Assembly: GCF_036186745.1 (NCBI RefSeq)
Contig: NZ_CP108086.1
Span: forward strand, 1,860,001-1,924,000
Direction: 5' to 3'
From: Microbispora hainanensis
GTDB taxonomy: Bacteria; Actinomycetota; Actinomycetes; Streptosporangiales; Streptosporangiaceae
Length of the DNA stretch: 64,000 nucleotides
Position 1 is the stretch's first letter. The number at the start of each line of letters is the position of its first letter. This document shows positions 43,008 to 51,169 of the stretch, piece after piece. The notes beneath the pieces were generated by a model. That model was not told the origin of the DNA, ran no database searches, and worked only from the letters and a program-made list of their open reading frames with translations. Made by a program: the position numbers and the translations under genes.

Positions 43008-43834
43008 ACCAGCACTACACGCCTCGCGTCCTCAACTCGCTCGTCATACGGCTCACGAGCCACGACCGGCGCCTGCTCCGCATGGTCTGGACCCACGAGG
43101 TCCTGACCACCCACCAGCTCCTCCAGGCGGCGTTCGACAACGACCACACCGGCCGCCACCGCCTGGTCAAGCTGAACCGTCTCGGCGCGCTCGACCGCTT
43201 CCGCCCGCGGCCCCCTCTCGGCTCCGCACCCTGGCACTACGTCCTGGGAGAGGCCGGCGCCGCCGTACTGGCCCTGGAAGACGGCGTCACCCTGTCGGAG
43301 TTCGGATACCGGCGCGGCCAGGCCCTGTCCATCGCGTACGGCCAGCGGCTCGCGCACACCATCGGCGTGAACGGCGTCTTCGCCGCCCTGTCCGGCCACG
43401 CCCGACGCGCCGGCGACTGCCGCCTGGACACCTGGTGGACCGAGACCCAGTGCAAAGCCATGTGGGGCAAGCACGTACGGCCCGACGCCTACGGCCGATG
43501 GACCGACAACGGCCTCACCCTGGACTTCTTCCTCGAATACGACACCGGCACCGAAACCCTCGATCGCGTCGCCGCGAAGCTCAGCGGGTACGCCTCGCTG
43601 GCCGCCGCCAGCGGCATCAACACCCCGGTGCTGTTCCTGACCAGTGGCGCGCGGCGTGAAGCCAACCTGCATGACCGGCTGCGACTCCGAGGCGCTCTCG
43701 TGCCGGTACCCGTCGCGACCGCCACCGAGGGCCAGGAACCGCACGACGCCGTCTGGCTTCCGGGCAATCGTACGGACGGGCGGCTGCGCCTCGCCGAACT
43801 CGCGCGCCACTTCGGCCAGCAGAGGCGCGCTTGA
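43004..43834 (+). CDS. Replication-relaxation family protein
   Basis: 276 residues from the ATG in the overlap with the coupling gene, preceded by AAGGAGACG. The sequence LTSHDRRLLRMVWTHEVLTTHQLLQAAFDN, HRLVKLNRLGALDRFRPRPPLGSAPWHYVLGEAGA and PDAYGRWTDNGLTLDFFLEYDTGTETLDRVAAKL matches the replication-relaxation (PF13814) family. A winged-helix N-terminal part is followed by a nuclease-like fold (the DFFLEYD segment). These proteins are thought to serve as relaxases or initiators in actinobacterial mobile elements, nicking oriT. It would thus supply the otherwise missing DNA-processing step. Confidence 0.88.
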   Translation: MNQHYTPRVLNSLVIRLTSHDRRLLRMVWTHEVLTTHQLLQAAFDNDHTGRHRLVKLNRLGALDRFRPRPPLGSAPWHYVLGEAGAAVLALEDGVTLSEFGYRRGQALSIAYGQRLAHTIGVNGVFAALSGHARRAGDCRLDTWWTETQCKAMWGKHVRPDAYGRWTDNGLTLDFFLEYDTGTETLDRVAAKLSGYASLAAASGINTPVLFLTSGARREANLHDRLRLRGALVPVPVATATEGQEPHDAVWLPGNRTDGRLRLAELARHFGQQRRA

Positions 43835-45135
43835 TCGCAGAGCTCGGGGTCGGCAAACTCATCGCGGCCGGCGGTTGCCTGGTATGCGGCGTCGTCGTCA
43901 TCGCCGCCATCGGCGGCGGAGCCAAGTACGCCTTCACCGCCGGCGACACGGCCAAGCTCCGAGCCGCGATCTGCGCCTATGCCGCCCCACCTGGCGCGAT
44001 ACGGCGGGTGCCCGCTTCCCGCTTCGGGCTCTCCTCCCAGCAGATCGCGAACGCCCGACAGATCGTGAACGTCGCTGCCAAGCTGGGGCTTCCCAAGCGA
44101 GCAGCCGAGATCGCCCTAAGCACCGCGATTCAGGAAAGCAGCCTTACCAATTTAAGGACCGGCAACGGCTCGTACGGGCTGTTCCAGCAGCAGCCATCCC
44201 AAGGCTGGGGGACCAAGCAGCAGGTCACCGACCCCTCCCACGCGGCTCGCTTCTTCTACACGCGCCTGGTCGAGATCCCCGGCTGGGAGCACATGCCGCT
44301 CACCCAGGCGGCAGCGCTCGTCCAGCGCCCTCGCGAGGACCTACGCGACGCCTACGCCAAACACGAACCGCTCGCCAAAGCGCTGGTCGCCCTGCTGTGG
44401 AAGGGCAGATCGTCCGGGCGAGCGGCCGTGGACACGGTCACGAGCGACGACATGCGGGTCCGTATTCAAACCGCAGCCGGGCTCGGCGTTCCACGTGACG
44501 AGCTCGTGGCCAGCATCGCGGCGGACCTGGCCAGCCAGAAGTCAGGCGAGCAACTCGACCCTGACGAGATCAGGAAGCGCGCCGACGACATCTTGACCAC
44601 GGTCGCGGGCCAGCTCTGCGAGGAACTGAAACTCCGGGCGAACAACCCTGCCGACGAGACGACCTCTGACGGAAACGCGCTGATCGAGGGCCCCGCTGGG
44701 CGTGGTGCGATCGCGGTCAGAGCCGCGCTAGCCATGATCGGCGTGCCTTACTCCTGGGGTGGCGGCGGACCCGGCGGGCCGAGCTTCGGCACCGGCCGGG
44801 GCGCCAGGACCAAAGGCTTCGACTGCAGCGGCCTCACCGAGTACGCATGGAGCAAGGCAGGAGTCAGCATCGGTTCCTCCACCGGCCCCCAGTGGCACTC
44901 GGGCAAGCACGTCGACCGCTCTCAGCTCCAGCCGGGCGACCTGGTCTTCTTCGCCTACAACCCCCGCGATCCCAGCACGATTCACCACGTGGGCCTCTAC
45001 ATAGGCGAGGGGAAGATGGTCCATGCCCCACATACCGGCAGCCATGTGCAAATCGCACCGATGTCCCGAAGCGACTACGCCGGGGCCGTACGACCGTCTT
45101 TAAGAGGGCGATTTGATTTGAACTTCTCGTCCTAG
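43831..45135 (+). CDS. VirB1-like lytic transglycosylase with NlpC/P60 endopeptidase domain
   Basis: 434 residues from TTG 43831 overlapping the previous stop (TTGA). An N-terminal membrane anchor (LIAAGGCLVCGVVVIAAIGGG) is followed by a lysozyme-like domain (IQESSLTNL with catalytic Glu102, GSYGLFQQQPSQGWG) and a NlpC/P60 domain with Cys332 (FDCSGLTEYAW), His386 (IHHVGLYIG) and a further polar residue. It opens the cell wall for pilus assembly. The final ~12 residues and the TAG stop at 45133-45135 lie across the end of an IS1380 fragment, so the native C-terminus may be lost; both catalytic domains are complete. Confidence 0.88.
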   Translation: MIAELGVGKLIAAGGCLVCGVVVIAAIGGGAKYAFTAGDTAKLRAAICAYAAPPGAIRRVPASRFGLSSQQIANARQIVNVAAKLGLPKRAAEIALSTAIQESSLTNLRTGNGSYGLFQQQPSQGWGTKQQVTDPSHAARFFYTRLVEIPGWEHMPLTQAAALVQRPREDLRDAYAKHEPLAKALVALLWKGRSSGRAAVDTVTSDDMRVRIQTAAGLGVPRDELVASIAADLASQKSGEQLDPDEIRKRADDILTTVAGQLCEELKLRANNPADETTSDGNALIEGPAGRGAIAVRAALAMIGVPYSWGGGGPGGPSFGTGRGARTKGFDCSGLTEYAWSKAGVSIGSSTGPQWHSGKHVDRSQLQPGDLVFFAYNPRDPSTIHHVGLYIGEGKMVHAPHTGSHVQIAPMSRSDYAGAVRPSLRGRFDLNFSS

Positions 45136-45481
45136 CCTCGATCTTTCGCGCCCATCTGGTGGCTGGCTGAGCGGTTCGGCTGGAGTGTGAAATCGCGGTC
45201 GTGGTCAGCCTAGTGGCCCGGCTGTCGCGCCGGGTGGGCGGGGTTCCACGGGCCCGTAGGGGTGTCCTTCCTGGATTGTAGGGGCGGCTTTGTGCCGGCC
45301 AGGTCGGTGCCGGGAACGCCTCCTGGCCCTGGGCCGGCCAACTGCTCGCCGCCGTCACCCGGCTTCAGATGCGGTGATGCGCAGGCGTAGTCGTCCTCCG
45401 CCGCGGACCAGGCGGGCGGCGACGGCGAACAGGCGCAGCGTCAGCCGTTTCGGCTCATACCGGCGGGCCGGTCCGTCGCGG
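45131..45481 (-). mobile_element. IS1380 end fragment fused to an IS701 fragment
   Basis: Starts at the IS1380 terminal repeat (CCTAGCCTCGATCTTTC, 45131 on) and follows the reversed right end of the full IS1380 at 51,043-52,709 through to its C-terminal codons (DGPARRYEPKRLTLRLFAVAARLVRGG), where it joins IS701 sequence. An internal ~55-bp stretch (about 45313-45366) has flipped orientation relative to the full copy. Confidence 0.75.
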
Positions 45482-45939
45482 GCGAGCATCGCCAAGGTGA
45501 TGTGGCGGTGCCGGGCGTCATAACGCCGGATTTGGTAGTGGTCCAGGCCGGTTCCGTTCTTGGCGGACTGGAAACACTCCTCGATCGCCCAGCGGGAGCC
45601 GGCGACGGCGATGAGATCCTCCAATGTGGTGCCGACTGGTGCACACAGGTAGTAGGCCAGCTCAAGCCCGCCCTTGGCGTTGGGGGTGAGGCTGTGCCGG
45701 ACGAGTAGCCACCGCTGTTAGCCGGGCTCTGCCTCAAAGATCACCGTGGCGAGTGCCCAGTCATACAGGCACATACCTTTGGTGCCGTCGCCACAGGAAC
45801 AGCGCTTCCACGCCTCGAGCGGAGCCTGGGCGGTCGCGGTACCGACTCGGATCCGTCCGCCCCGTCCTGCGCCGATCCGTTGGCTCTTGGGCACCGCCAC
45901 CACATAGCTCAGGTGGTGCTCTTCTAGGAAGCGCCTGAA
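45441..45939 (-). pseudogene. IS701 transposase, C-terminal part, disrupted
   Basis: Reading leftward from 45939: DNKFRRFLEEHHLSYVVAVPKSQR to DWALATVIFEAEPG, then an in-frame stop (TAA, at 45718-45720), continuing in the same frame as QRWLLVRHSLTPNAKGGLELAYYLCAPVGTTLEDLI and RWAIEECFQSAKN to ITLAMLA. These are standard IS701-family segments with the catalytic Glu in the EECFQ helix. It breaks off where the IS1380 tail begins. The rest of the gene is split into 49546-49632 and 53807-54313. Confidence 0.8.
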
Positions 45940-45948
45940 CTTGTTGTC
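45940..45948. repeat. 9-bp target duplication of IS256 (left)
   Basis: CTTGTTGTC here is repeated at 49546-49554 on the far side of the IS256 element. Both lie in the DNK codons of the interrupted IS701 transposase. Confidence 0.75.
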
Positions 45949-46070
45949 GGTTGCGTCCACGGGAGTGGTGTAAGAGTTTCCACTGGTAGAGGCGTGGCGT
46001 CGTGAAATGAGGACGGCCATCGCGTGATCCTTCGTGATTGCGAAGTCAAGATCGAAGGAGAACAAAGGCG

Positions 46071-46842
46071 ATGGCCGTGAACGACAGTGTGGACCCTGCC
46101 GCCTGGCTGGCGGAGCAGATCCAGGCGCAGGATCCGGATCTGTTGCGATCCATGGTGAAGACCATGGCCCAGGCGTTGATGTCAGCCGAAGCCGACAACC
46201 TGTGCGGTGCCTCCTACGGAGAGCGCAGCAGCGAACGGACCAACTCCCGCAACGGCTACCGCAAGCGCGAGTGGGACACCCGCGCCGGCACCGTCGAGCT
46301 CGAGATACCCAAGCTGCGGCAGGGCTCCTACTTCCCCGACTGGCTGCTGGAACGCCGCCGGCGGGCCGAACAAGCCCTGATCAGCGTCGTGGCCACCTCG
46401 TATCTGCTGGGTGTGTCGACGCGGCGGGTGGACAAACTGGTCGAGCAACTGGGGATCGGCGGCATCTCCAAAAGCCAGGTCTCGGCCATGGCCAAGGTGC
46501 TCGATGAGCAGGTGGAGGCCTTCCGCACCCGGGCGTTGGACGGCGGCCCGTACACCTTCGTGTGGCTGGACGCCCTCACCCAGAAGGTCCGCGAGGGCGG
46601 GCGGACGGTCAACGTGCACGCCCTGGTCGCCACCGCGGTCAACGCCAACGGCCAGCGGGAGATCCTCGGCTTGGAGGTCACCTCACGCGAGGACGGCGCC
46701 GGCTGGCTGGCGTTCCTGCGCGGCCTGGTCGCCCGCGGCCTTTCCGGCGTTCAGATGGTCATCTCCGACGCCCACGCCGGGCTGGTGGAGGCCATCGGCG
46801 CCACCCTCCCCGGAGCCTCCTGGCAGCGCTGCCGGACCCACT
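46071..46842 (+). pseudogene. IS256 transposase A, N-terminal part
   Basis: MAVNDSVDPAAWLAEQIQ to GASWQRCRTH, including the first catalytic Asp in FVWLDALTQKV and the second in VISDAHAGLVEA. The mutator-type DDE transposase is then cut by the ISAzo13 element at 46843, and continues at 49020. Without the insertion it would encode about 415 residues. Confidence 0.85.
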
Positions 46843-49016
46843 GAAGCCGTAAAAGATCAACTTGTCGGTGTGTCGCGGTCGTTTGGCACTGCGGCGAGCA
46901 GATTTGCTGCAGTGCGGTATCGGATTGGCGCGTCGGGGGGAATGTGGCCTGCTTGCTGGAGCAGGGGACGGGTTTCGCGGATGACGTTGCCGATGGACGA
47001 TCTGCTGACATCGCCTAGAACGTCGGCCAGGACATCCATCGTGCAGAGTTTCCGCTGGTAGAGAATCGTGAGCACGACCCGTTCGCTGTTGCTGATCTTC
47101 TGGGGGAAGACGCCGGATCGGGTCCCGGGCTGGCGGTGCCCGCCCCGCCGCTGGTAGCCGAGGCGCTCGCCTTGAGCGACCTGTGCTGCGGCGAGGCGCT
47201 GGATGAGGAGACGGAGTTCGTCGCGGCTGATCCCGGTCAGAACCGGATGGGATAGTTGATCGATGATCACGGCTCGTGCGGGGCGCTGGCCGGTGTCCAA
47301 GAAGCCGAGGAGAGCGGCGGGTTTGGCGAAGCGGACCTGAGCGGCTCCGGCGTGGTGGCCGTGGTCTTCCAAGACTCTGCGGGTCTCCTTCACCAGGTCG
47401 GCGATGCAGACGTCGGTGACCTCCAGAAGGTCGGCCAGGACCTTCATGGAACAGACCTGCCGCTGGTAGAGGAGCGTGAGCAGGAGGCGGGCGGCGGCGT
47501 CGAACAAGGGCTTGGCGCGGAGGTTGCCGGTGGCGCGCCGAGCTCGGCCGCCGCGTTGCCGGCTGTGCCGTTCCTGGGTGCGGGCGGCCTGTGCAGGCGC
47601 GAGCGCGGTGGCCAGCTGGCGTAGTTGAGGGGTGCTCATGCCGGTCAGCCGCGGATCGGCCAGACGCAGCAGCATGGCCTGGCGCCGCTGCGCGGGTCCG
47701 TCGCCCTCGCTCACCGGCTGGGACGTGGCCGGGTCGTCGGCCATTACTGGGCGCAGGGTGTAGTTCCAGGTGCCGTGGGTGGCGTGTCGTTCCAGGGGCA
47801 GGGCGGCGAAGCGCTCCTTGCTGATCGCGACACCGGTCGGGTAGTCGCCGGTGTCCAAAACCGCCTCCACCCGCAGTCCGGTACTGGTCTGGGTGGAAGC
47901 GATGGTGTTGACCACTACGTCATGACTGGTCAGGGGCCTGCCGCGCCAGTTGAGGGTGATGTGGGAGAACAGCCGGTGCTCGATCTTGTTCCATTTGGAG
48001 GTGCCGGGCGGGAAGTGACAGACCGTGATCACCAGCCCGGTCTCGGCGGCCAACGCGGCCAGTTCGCTCTTCCAGACCCGATAACGGTAACCGTTGGAGC
48101 CGCCCGCGTCCGCAGTGATCAGTAGCCGTGAGGCGGACGGGTAGTCGTGGCGGCCGCGCGCTTTCCACCAGCGGCGGATGGACTCCACCGCGAACACCGA
48201 GGTGTCATGGTCGACACCGACGTTCACCCAGCCGGTGTTGGCCGTGATGTCGTAGATCCCGTACGGGATCGCCTGCTCGACGTCCGGACCGGAGAAGAAG
48301 AAGTGGTGGTCTTCGACCTCGATCGGCTCGCCCCTGGGGCGCCACTCGCGTCCGGTCATCGGGAGCCGGCCCAGCTGTTCCCGCTTCTTGGTGTCCACGC
48401 TGATCACCGGCTCGCCGTCAGCCTGATGGGCTTTGACCTGCTCGTTGATATAGCGGAACTGGGCGTCACGGTCGGGGTGCTGGGCGCCTTCGAGGGTCTT
48501 GACGTTGGCTTGCAGGCTGAACCCGGCCGTCTTCAGCAATCGTCCTACCGTGGGCGCCGATACACCGTGTCCTTGCCGGGTCAGCTCGGCGGCCAGGTGG
48601 CGTAGCGACTTGGTCGTCCACCGCAGCGGGGACTGCGGGTCGCCGCGCTCATCCGGCTCCACCAGCCCCAGCAGCGCCGTCAGGACGGCCGGATCGTCGT
48701 CTTCAACACGCTTGCGACCACCCCCGGATCGTCGGACACGACCTGCCGGAAGCGGCTTCCGGCCTTCTTCCAGCTCGAAGATGCCGTTACGGACGGTCGT
48801 CTCGCTGACCCCAGCGGCCTGAGCGACAGCCCGCACCCCACCGTGTCCCAGCAGCCGCGCCTCGGTCGCCAGCACCAGCCGATGCTGTCGTTCGTTCAGA
48901 TGCGGGCGTAATGCCTCGAATTTCCGCGCGAGTTGGCCGCGGACCTCGCTGGAGATCGCCATACCATCTCAACGAGCCGAAGATCACGAAGCAACGCCTT
49001 ATTTCTTGACGGCTTC
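46843..49016 (-). mobile_element. ISAzo13-family element nested in IS256 A
   Basis: 2,174 bp with ends GAAGCCGT...ACGGCTTC and a 3-bp target duplication ACT (46840-46842, 49017-49019). Single transposase gene on the minus strand. Confidence 0.82.
46857..48962 (-). CDS. ISAzo13-family transposase with a duplicated C-terminal module
   Basis: 701 residues. The N-terminal helix-turn-helix (VRAVAQAAGVSETTVRNGIFELE) and ISAzo13 core (VISVDTKKREQLG, LLITADAGGSNGYR, FPPGTSKWNKIEHRLFSHI, carrying the DDE residues) end at about residue 400. The remaining ~290 residues contain two similar copies of a ~125-residue unit: LTGMSTPQLRQLATALAPAQ... LLTLLYQRQVCSMKVLADLLEV and LTGISRDELRLLIQRLAAAQ... VLTILYQRKLCTMDVLADVLGD. 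Each looks like a winged helix, so this protein has extra DNA-binding domains. The gene appears intact. Confidence 0.88.
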   Translation of the reverse strand: MAISSEVRGQLARKFEALRPHLNERQHRLVLATEARLLGHGGVRAVAQAAGVSETTVRNGIFELEEGRKPLPAGRVRRSGGGRKRVEDDDPAVLTALLGLVEPDERGDPQSPLRWTTKSLRHLAAELTRQGHGVSAPTVGRLLKTAGFSLQANVKTLEGAQHPDRDAQFRYINEQVKAHQADGEPVISVDTKKREQLGRLPMTGREWRPRGEPIEVEDHHFFFSGPDVEQAIPYGIYDITANTGWVNVGVDHDTSVFAVESIRRWWKARGRHDYPSASRLLITADAGGSNGYRYRVWKSELAALAAETGLVITVCHFPPGTSKWNKIEHRLFSHITLNWRGRPLTSHDVVVNTIASTQTSTGLRVEAVLDTGDYPTGVAISKERFAALPLERHATHGTWNYTLRPVMADDPATSQPVSEGDGPAQRRQAMLLRLADPRLTGMSTPQLRQLATALAPAQAARTQERHSRQRGGRARRATGNLRAKPLFDAAARLLLTLLYQRQVCSMKVLADLLEVTDVCIADLVKETRRVLEDHGHHAGAAQVRFAKPAALLGFLDTGQRPARAVIIDQLSHPVLTGISRDELRLLIQRLAAAQVAQGERLGYQRRGGHRQPGTRSGVFPQKISNSERVVLTILYQRKLCTMDVLADVLGDVSRSSIGNVIRETRPLLQQAGHIPPDAPIRYRTAANLLAAVPNDRDTPTS

Positions 49017-49019
49017 ACT

Positions 49020-49489
49020 ACCTGCGGAACCTGCTCACCACCGTGCCCAAGTCGGCTCAGCCGTGGGTGGCCACCCTGGTGCGGACCATCTTCGACCAGC
49101 CGACCGCCGAGCAGGTACGCGCACAGCACCGCTGGGTCATCGACGCCCTGGCGGCCAAGTACCCGGCCGCCGCCGACCACCTCGACGCCGCTCGCGACGA
49201 CCTGCTGGCCTTCGCCCAGTTCCCCAGGGAGATCTGGAAACAGGTCTGGTCCAACAACCCTCAAGAGCGGCTGAACAAGGAGATCCGCCGCCGCACCGAC
49301 GTCGTGGGCATCTTCCCCGACCGCGCCGCCATCATCCGGCTCGTCGGCGCCGTACTCGCCGAGCAGACCGACGAATGGACCGAAGCCCGCCGCTACATGG
49401 GCCTGGACGTGCTGGCCAAAGCCCGCCTCCGCGTGATCCGCGGCGACACACCGGACCAGGAACAGCTCCCCGGCACCCTCACCGCTTAA
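49020..49489 (+). pseudogene. IS256 transposase A, C-terminal part
   Basis: YLRNLLTTVPKSAQPWV to TPDQEQLPGTLTA, in continuation of 46071-46842. Contains the catalytic Glu region (WSNNPQERLNKEIRRRTDVVGIFPD) of the IS256 family. Separated from its N-terminal half by 2.2 kb of ISAzo13. Confidence 0.85.
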
Positions 49490-49545
49490 CCTGCAAAAAC
49501 GGATCACGCGGTGGCAGGCTCGTACACCACCTCCGTGGACGTGAC

Positions 49546-49632
49546 CTTGTTGTCCATGCCATAGGCCTCATCAGCGCTCACCCAGGAGGCCGGCACGCCC
49601 ACCTTCACGGCTCGGGCCAGAGCGTCGGGTCC
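49546..49632 (-). pseudogene. IS701 transposase, middle fragment
   Basis: Leftward reading gives LARAVKVGVPASWVSADEAYGMDNK, the second catalytic Asp segment of IS701 transposases. It bridges the N-terminal piece at 53807-54313 and the C-terminal piece at 45441-45939. Confidence 0.78.
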
Positions 49633-51014
49633 GTCCAGTCAACGGTGTAACTCGCGGCTGATTTCTTCTATCGCGAGGCCGGGGACAGCCGGCCTTCGAA
49701 GGTGATGGCGAAGGCGTTGAGGGCGGCCTTCCAGCGGGTGACCCAGCGTTTGCGGCCCTTGCCCGTGGGGTCGAGACTCATGATCGCCATGTAGACGCAC
49801 TTGAGCGCGGCCTGCTCGTTGGGGAAGTGGCCGCGGGCCTTGACCGCCCGGCGGATGCGGGCGTTGACCGACTCGATCGCGTTCGTCGAGCAGATCACCC
49901 GGCGGATCTCGGCATCGAAGTTGAGGAAGGGCACGAACTCGGCCCAGGCGTCCTCCCACAGCTTCACGATCGCCGGATACCGGCTGCCCCAGGCCTCGGC
50001 GAACTCCATGAACCGCTCCAGCGCCGCCGCCTCGGTCGGGGCTGTGTAAACAGGCCGCAGCGCTTTGGCGATCGCGTCCCAGTGCTGGCGGGCGGCGTAC
50101 CGGAAGCTGGCGCGCAGCAGGTGCACCACACAGGTCTGCACCACCGCCTGGGGCCAGACCTGCTCGATCGCCTGCGGCAGGCCCTTGAGCCCGTCGCAGA
50201 CCACCATCAGCGCATCACCCGCACCGCGGTTCTTGATCTCGGTCAGCACGTGCAGCCAGAACTTGGCGCCCTCACCGCCGTCACCGGCCCACAGGCCGAG
50301 GATGTCGCGTTCGCCGTCGACCGTCACAGCCAGGGCGACGTAGATGGGCCGATTGGCGACCTGACCATCGCGGATCTTCACGTGGATCGCGTCGATGAAC
50401 ACCACCGGGTAGACGGGGTCGAGCGGCCGGTTCTGCCACTCGGTCATGCCCTCGATCACCTTGTCGGTGATGGTGGAGATGGTCTGCTTGGATACCTGCG
50501 CGCCGTACACCTCGGCCAGGTGCGCGGAGATCTCGCCCGTGGTCAGGCCCTTGGCAGCGAGCGAGATGACCATCTCATCGACGCCGGACAGGCGCCGCTG
50601 CCGCTTGGCCACGATCTTCGGCTCGAAGCTGGCGTCCCGGTCCCGCGGCACATCGATCTCGACGGGCCCGACGTCGGTGATCACCGTCTTGGTACGGGTG
50701 CCGTTCCGGGCGTTGCCCGTCTGGCTCGCGCCGCGTTCGTGCTTGTCGTAGCCGAGATGGTCGGTGAGTTCGCCTTCCAAGGCGGACTCCAGCACCAGCT
50801 TGGTCAGCCGGCCCAGCAGCCCGTTGTCGCCGACCAGCTCCAGGCCATCAGCGCGGGCCTGCTCGACCAGCTTGGCCACCAGTTCCTGCTCTGAGGCCTG
50901 CGGCTTCTTACGCGCCACCGCGGCGTCCTCCAGGTCATTCGTCGCTTCCGATGCCTGGATCACAGTAGTCATCGATGCGTTCTCCTTGATCAGGAGTTAC
51001 ACCGAAGACCGTAC
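49633..51014 (-). mobile_element. IS256-family element B
   Basis: About 1,382 bp. Both ends contain CGGTGTAACTC (49643-49653, and reversed near 50994-51004). No target duplication is visible, so it may have been joined to its neighbours by recombination. Confidence 0.78.
49668..50972 (-). CDS. IS256-family transposase B
   Basis: 434 residues, complete. The first Asp lies in YPVVFIDAIHVKIRDG, the second in LMVVCDGLKGLPQAIEQVWP, and the Glu in ICSTNAIESVNARIRRAVKARGHFPNEQAALKCVYMAI. It is only distantly related to transposase A. The start ATG has a strong purine-rich site (AAGGAGAAC) just upstream. Confidence 0.93.
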   Translation of the reverse strand: MTTVIQASEATNDLEDAAVARKKPQASEQELVAKLVEQARADGLELVGDNGLLGRLTKLVLESALEGELTDHLGYDKHERGASQTGNARNGTRTKTVITDVGPVEIDVPRDRDASFEPKIVAKRQRRLSGVDEMVISLAAKGLTTGEISAHLAEVYGAQVSKQTISTITDKVIEGMTEWQNRPLDPVYPVVFIDAIHVKIRDGQVANRPIYVALAVTVDGERDILGLWAGDGGEGAKFWLHVLTEIKNRGAGDALMVVCDGLKGLPQAIEQVWPQAVVQTCVVHLLRASFRYAARQHWDAIAKALRPVYTAPTEAAALERFMEFAEAWGSRYPAIVKLWEDAWAEFVPFLNFDAEIRRVICSTNAIESVNARIRRAVKARGHFPNEQAALKCVYMAIMSLDPTGKGRKRWVTRWKAALNAFAITFEGRLSPASR

Positions 51015-51169
51015 AGTCCCGCAGCGTCCGGGCGAGCACCGGCTTAGCCTCGGGCTTTCGCGACGAATTTGAGCGGGCTTGATCGTTTACATGAGAAAAG
51101 TGCCTTTGAGCTGGGAGGATTGGGCTTGTCGAGAGTCCTGTCCGCACCAGTTCAGAAGGCACTTTCCAA

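Larger units (their letters stand above)
45949..49545 (+). mobile_element. IS256-family element A, interrupted by ISAzo13
   Basis: Terminal repeats include GTCCACGG and GTGGTGTA-x-GAG at both ends (45955-45976 and reversed 49519-49540). Subtracting the nested element leaves about 1.42 kb, normal for IS256. It inserted into an IS701 transposase gene. Confidence 0.8.
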
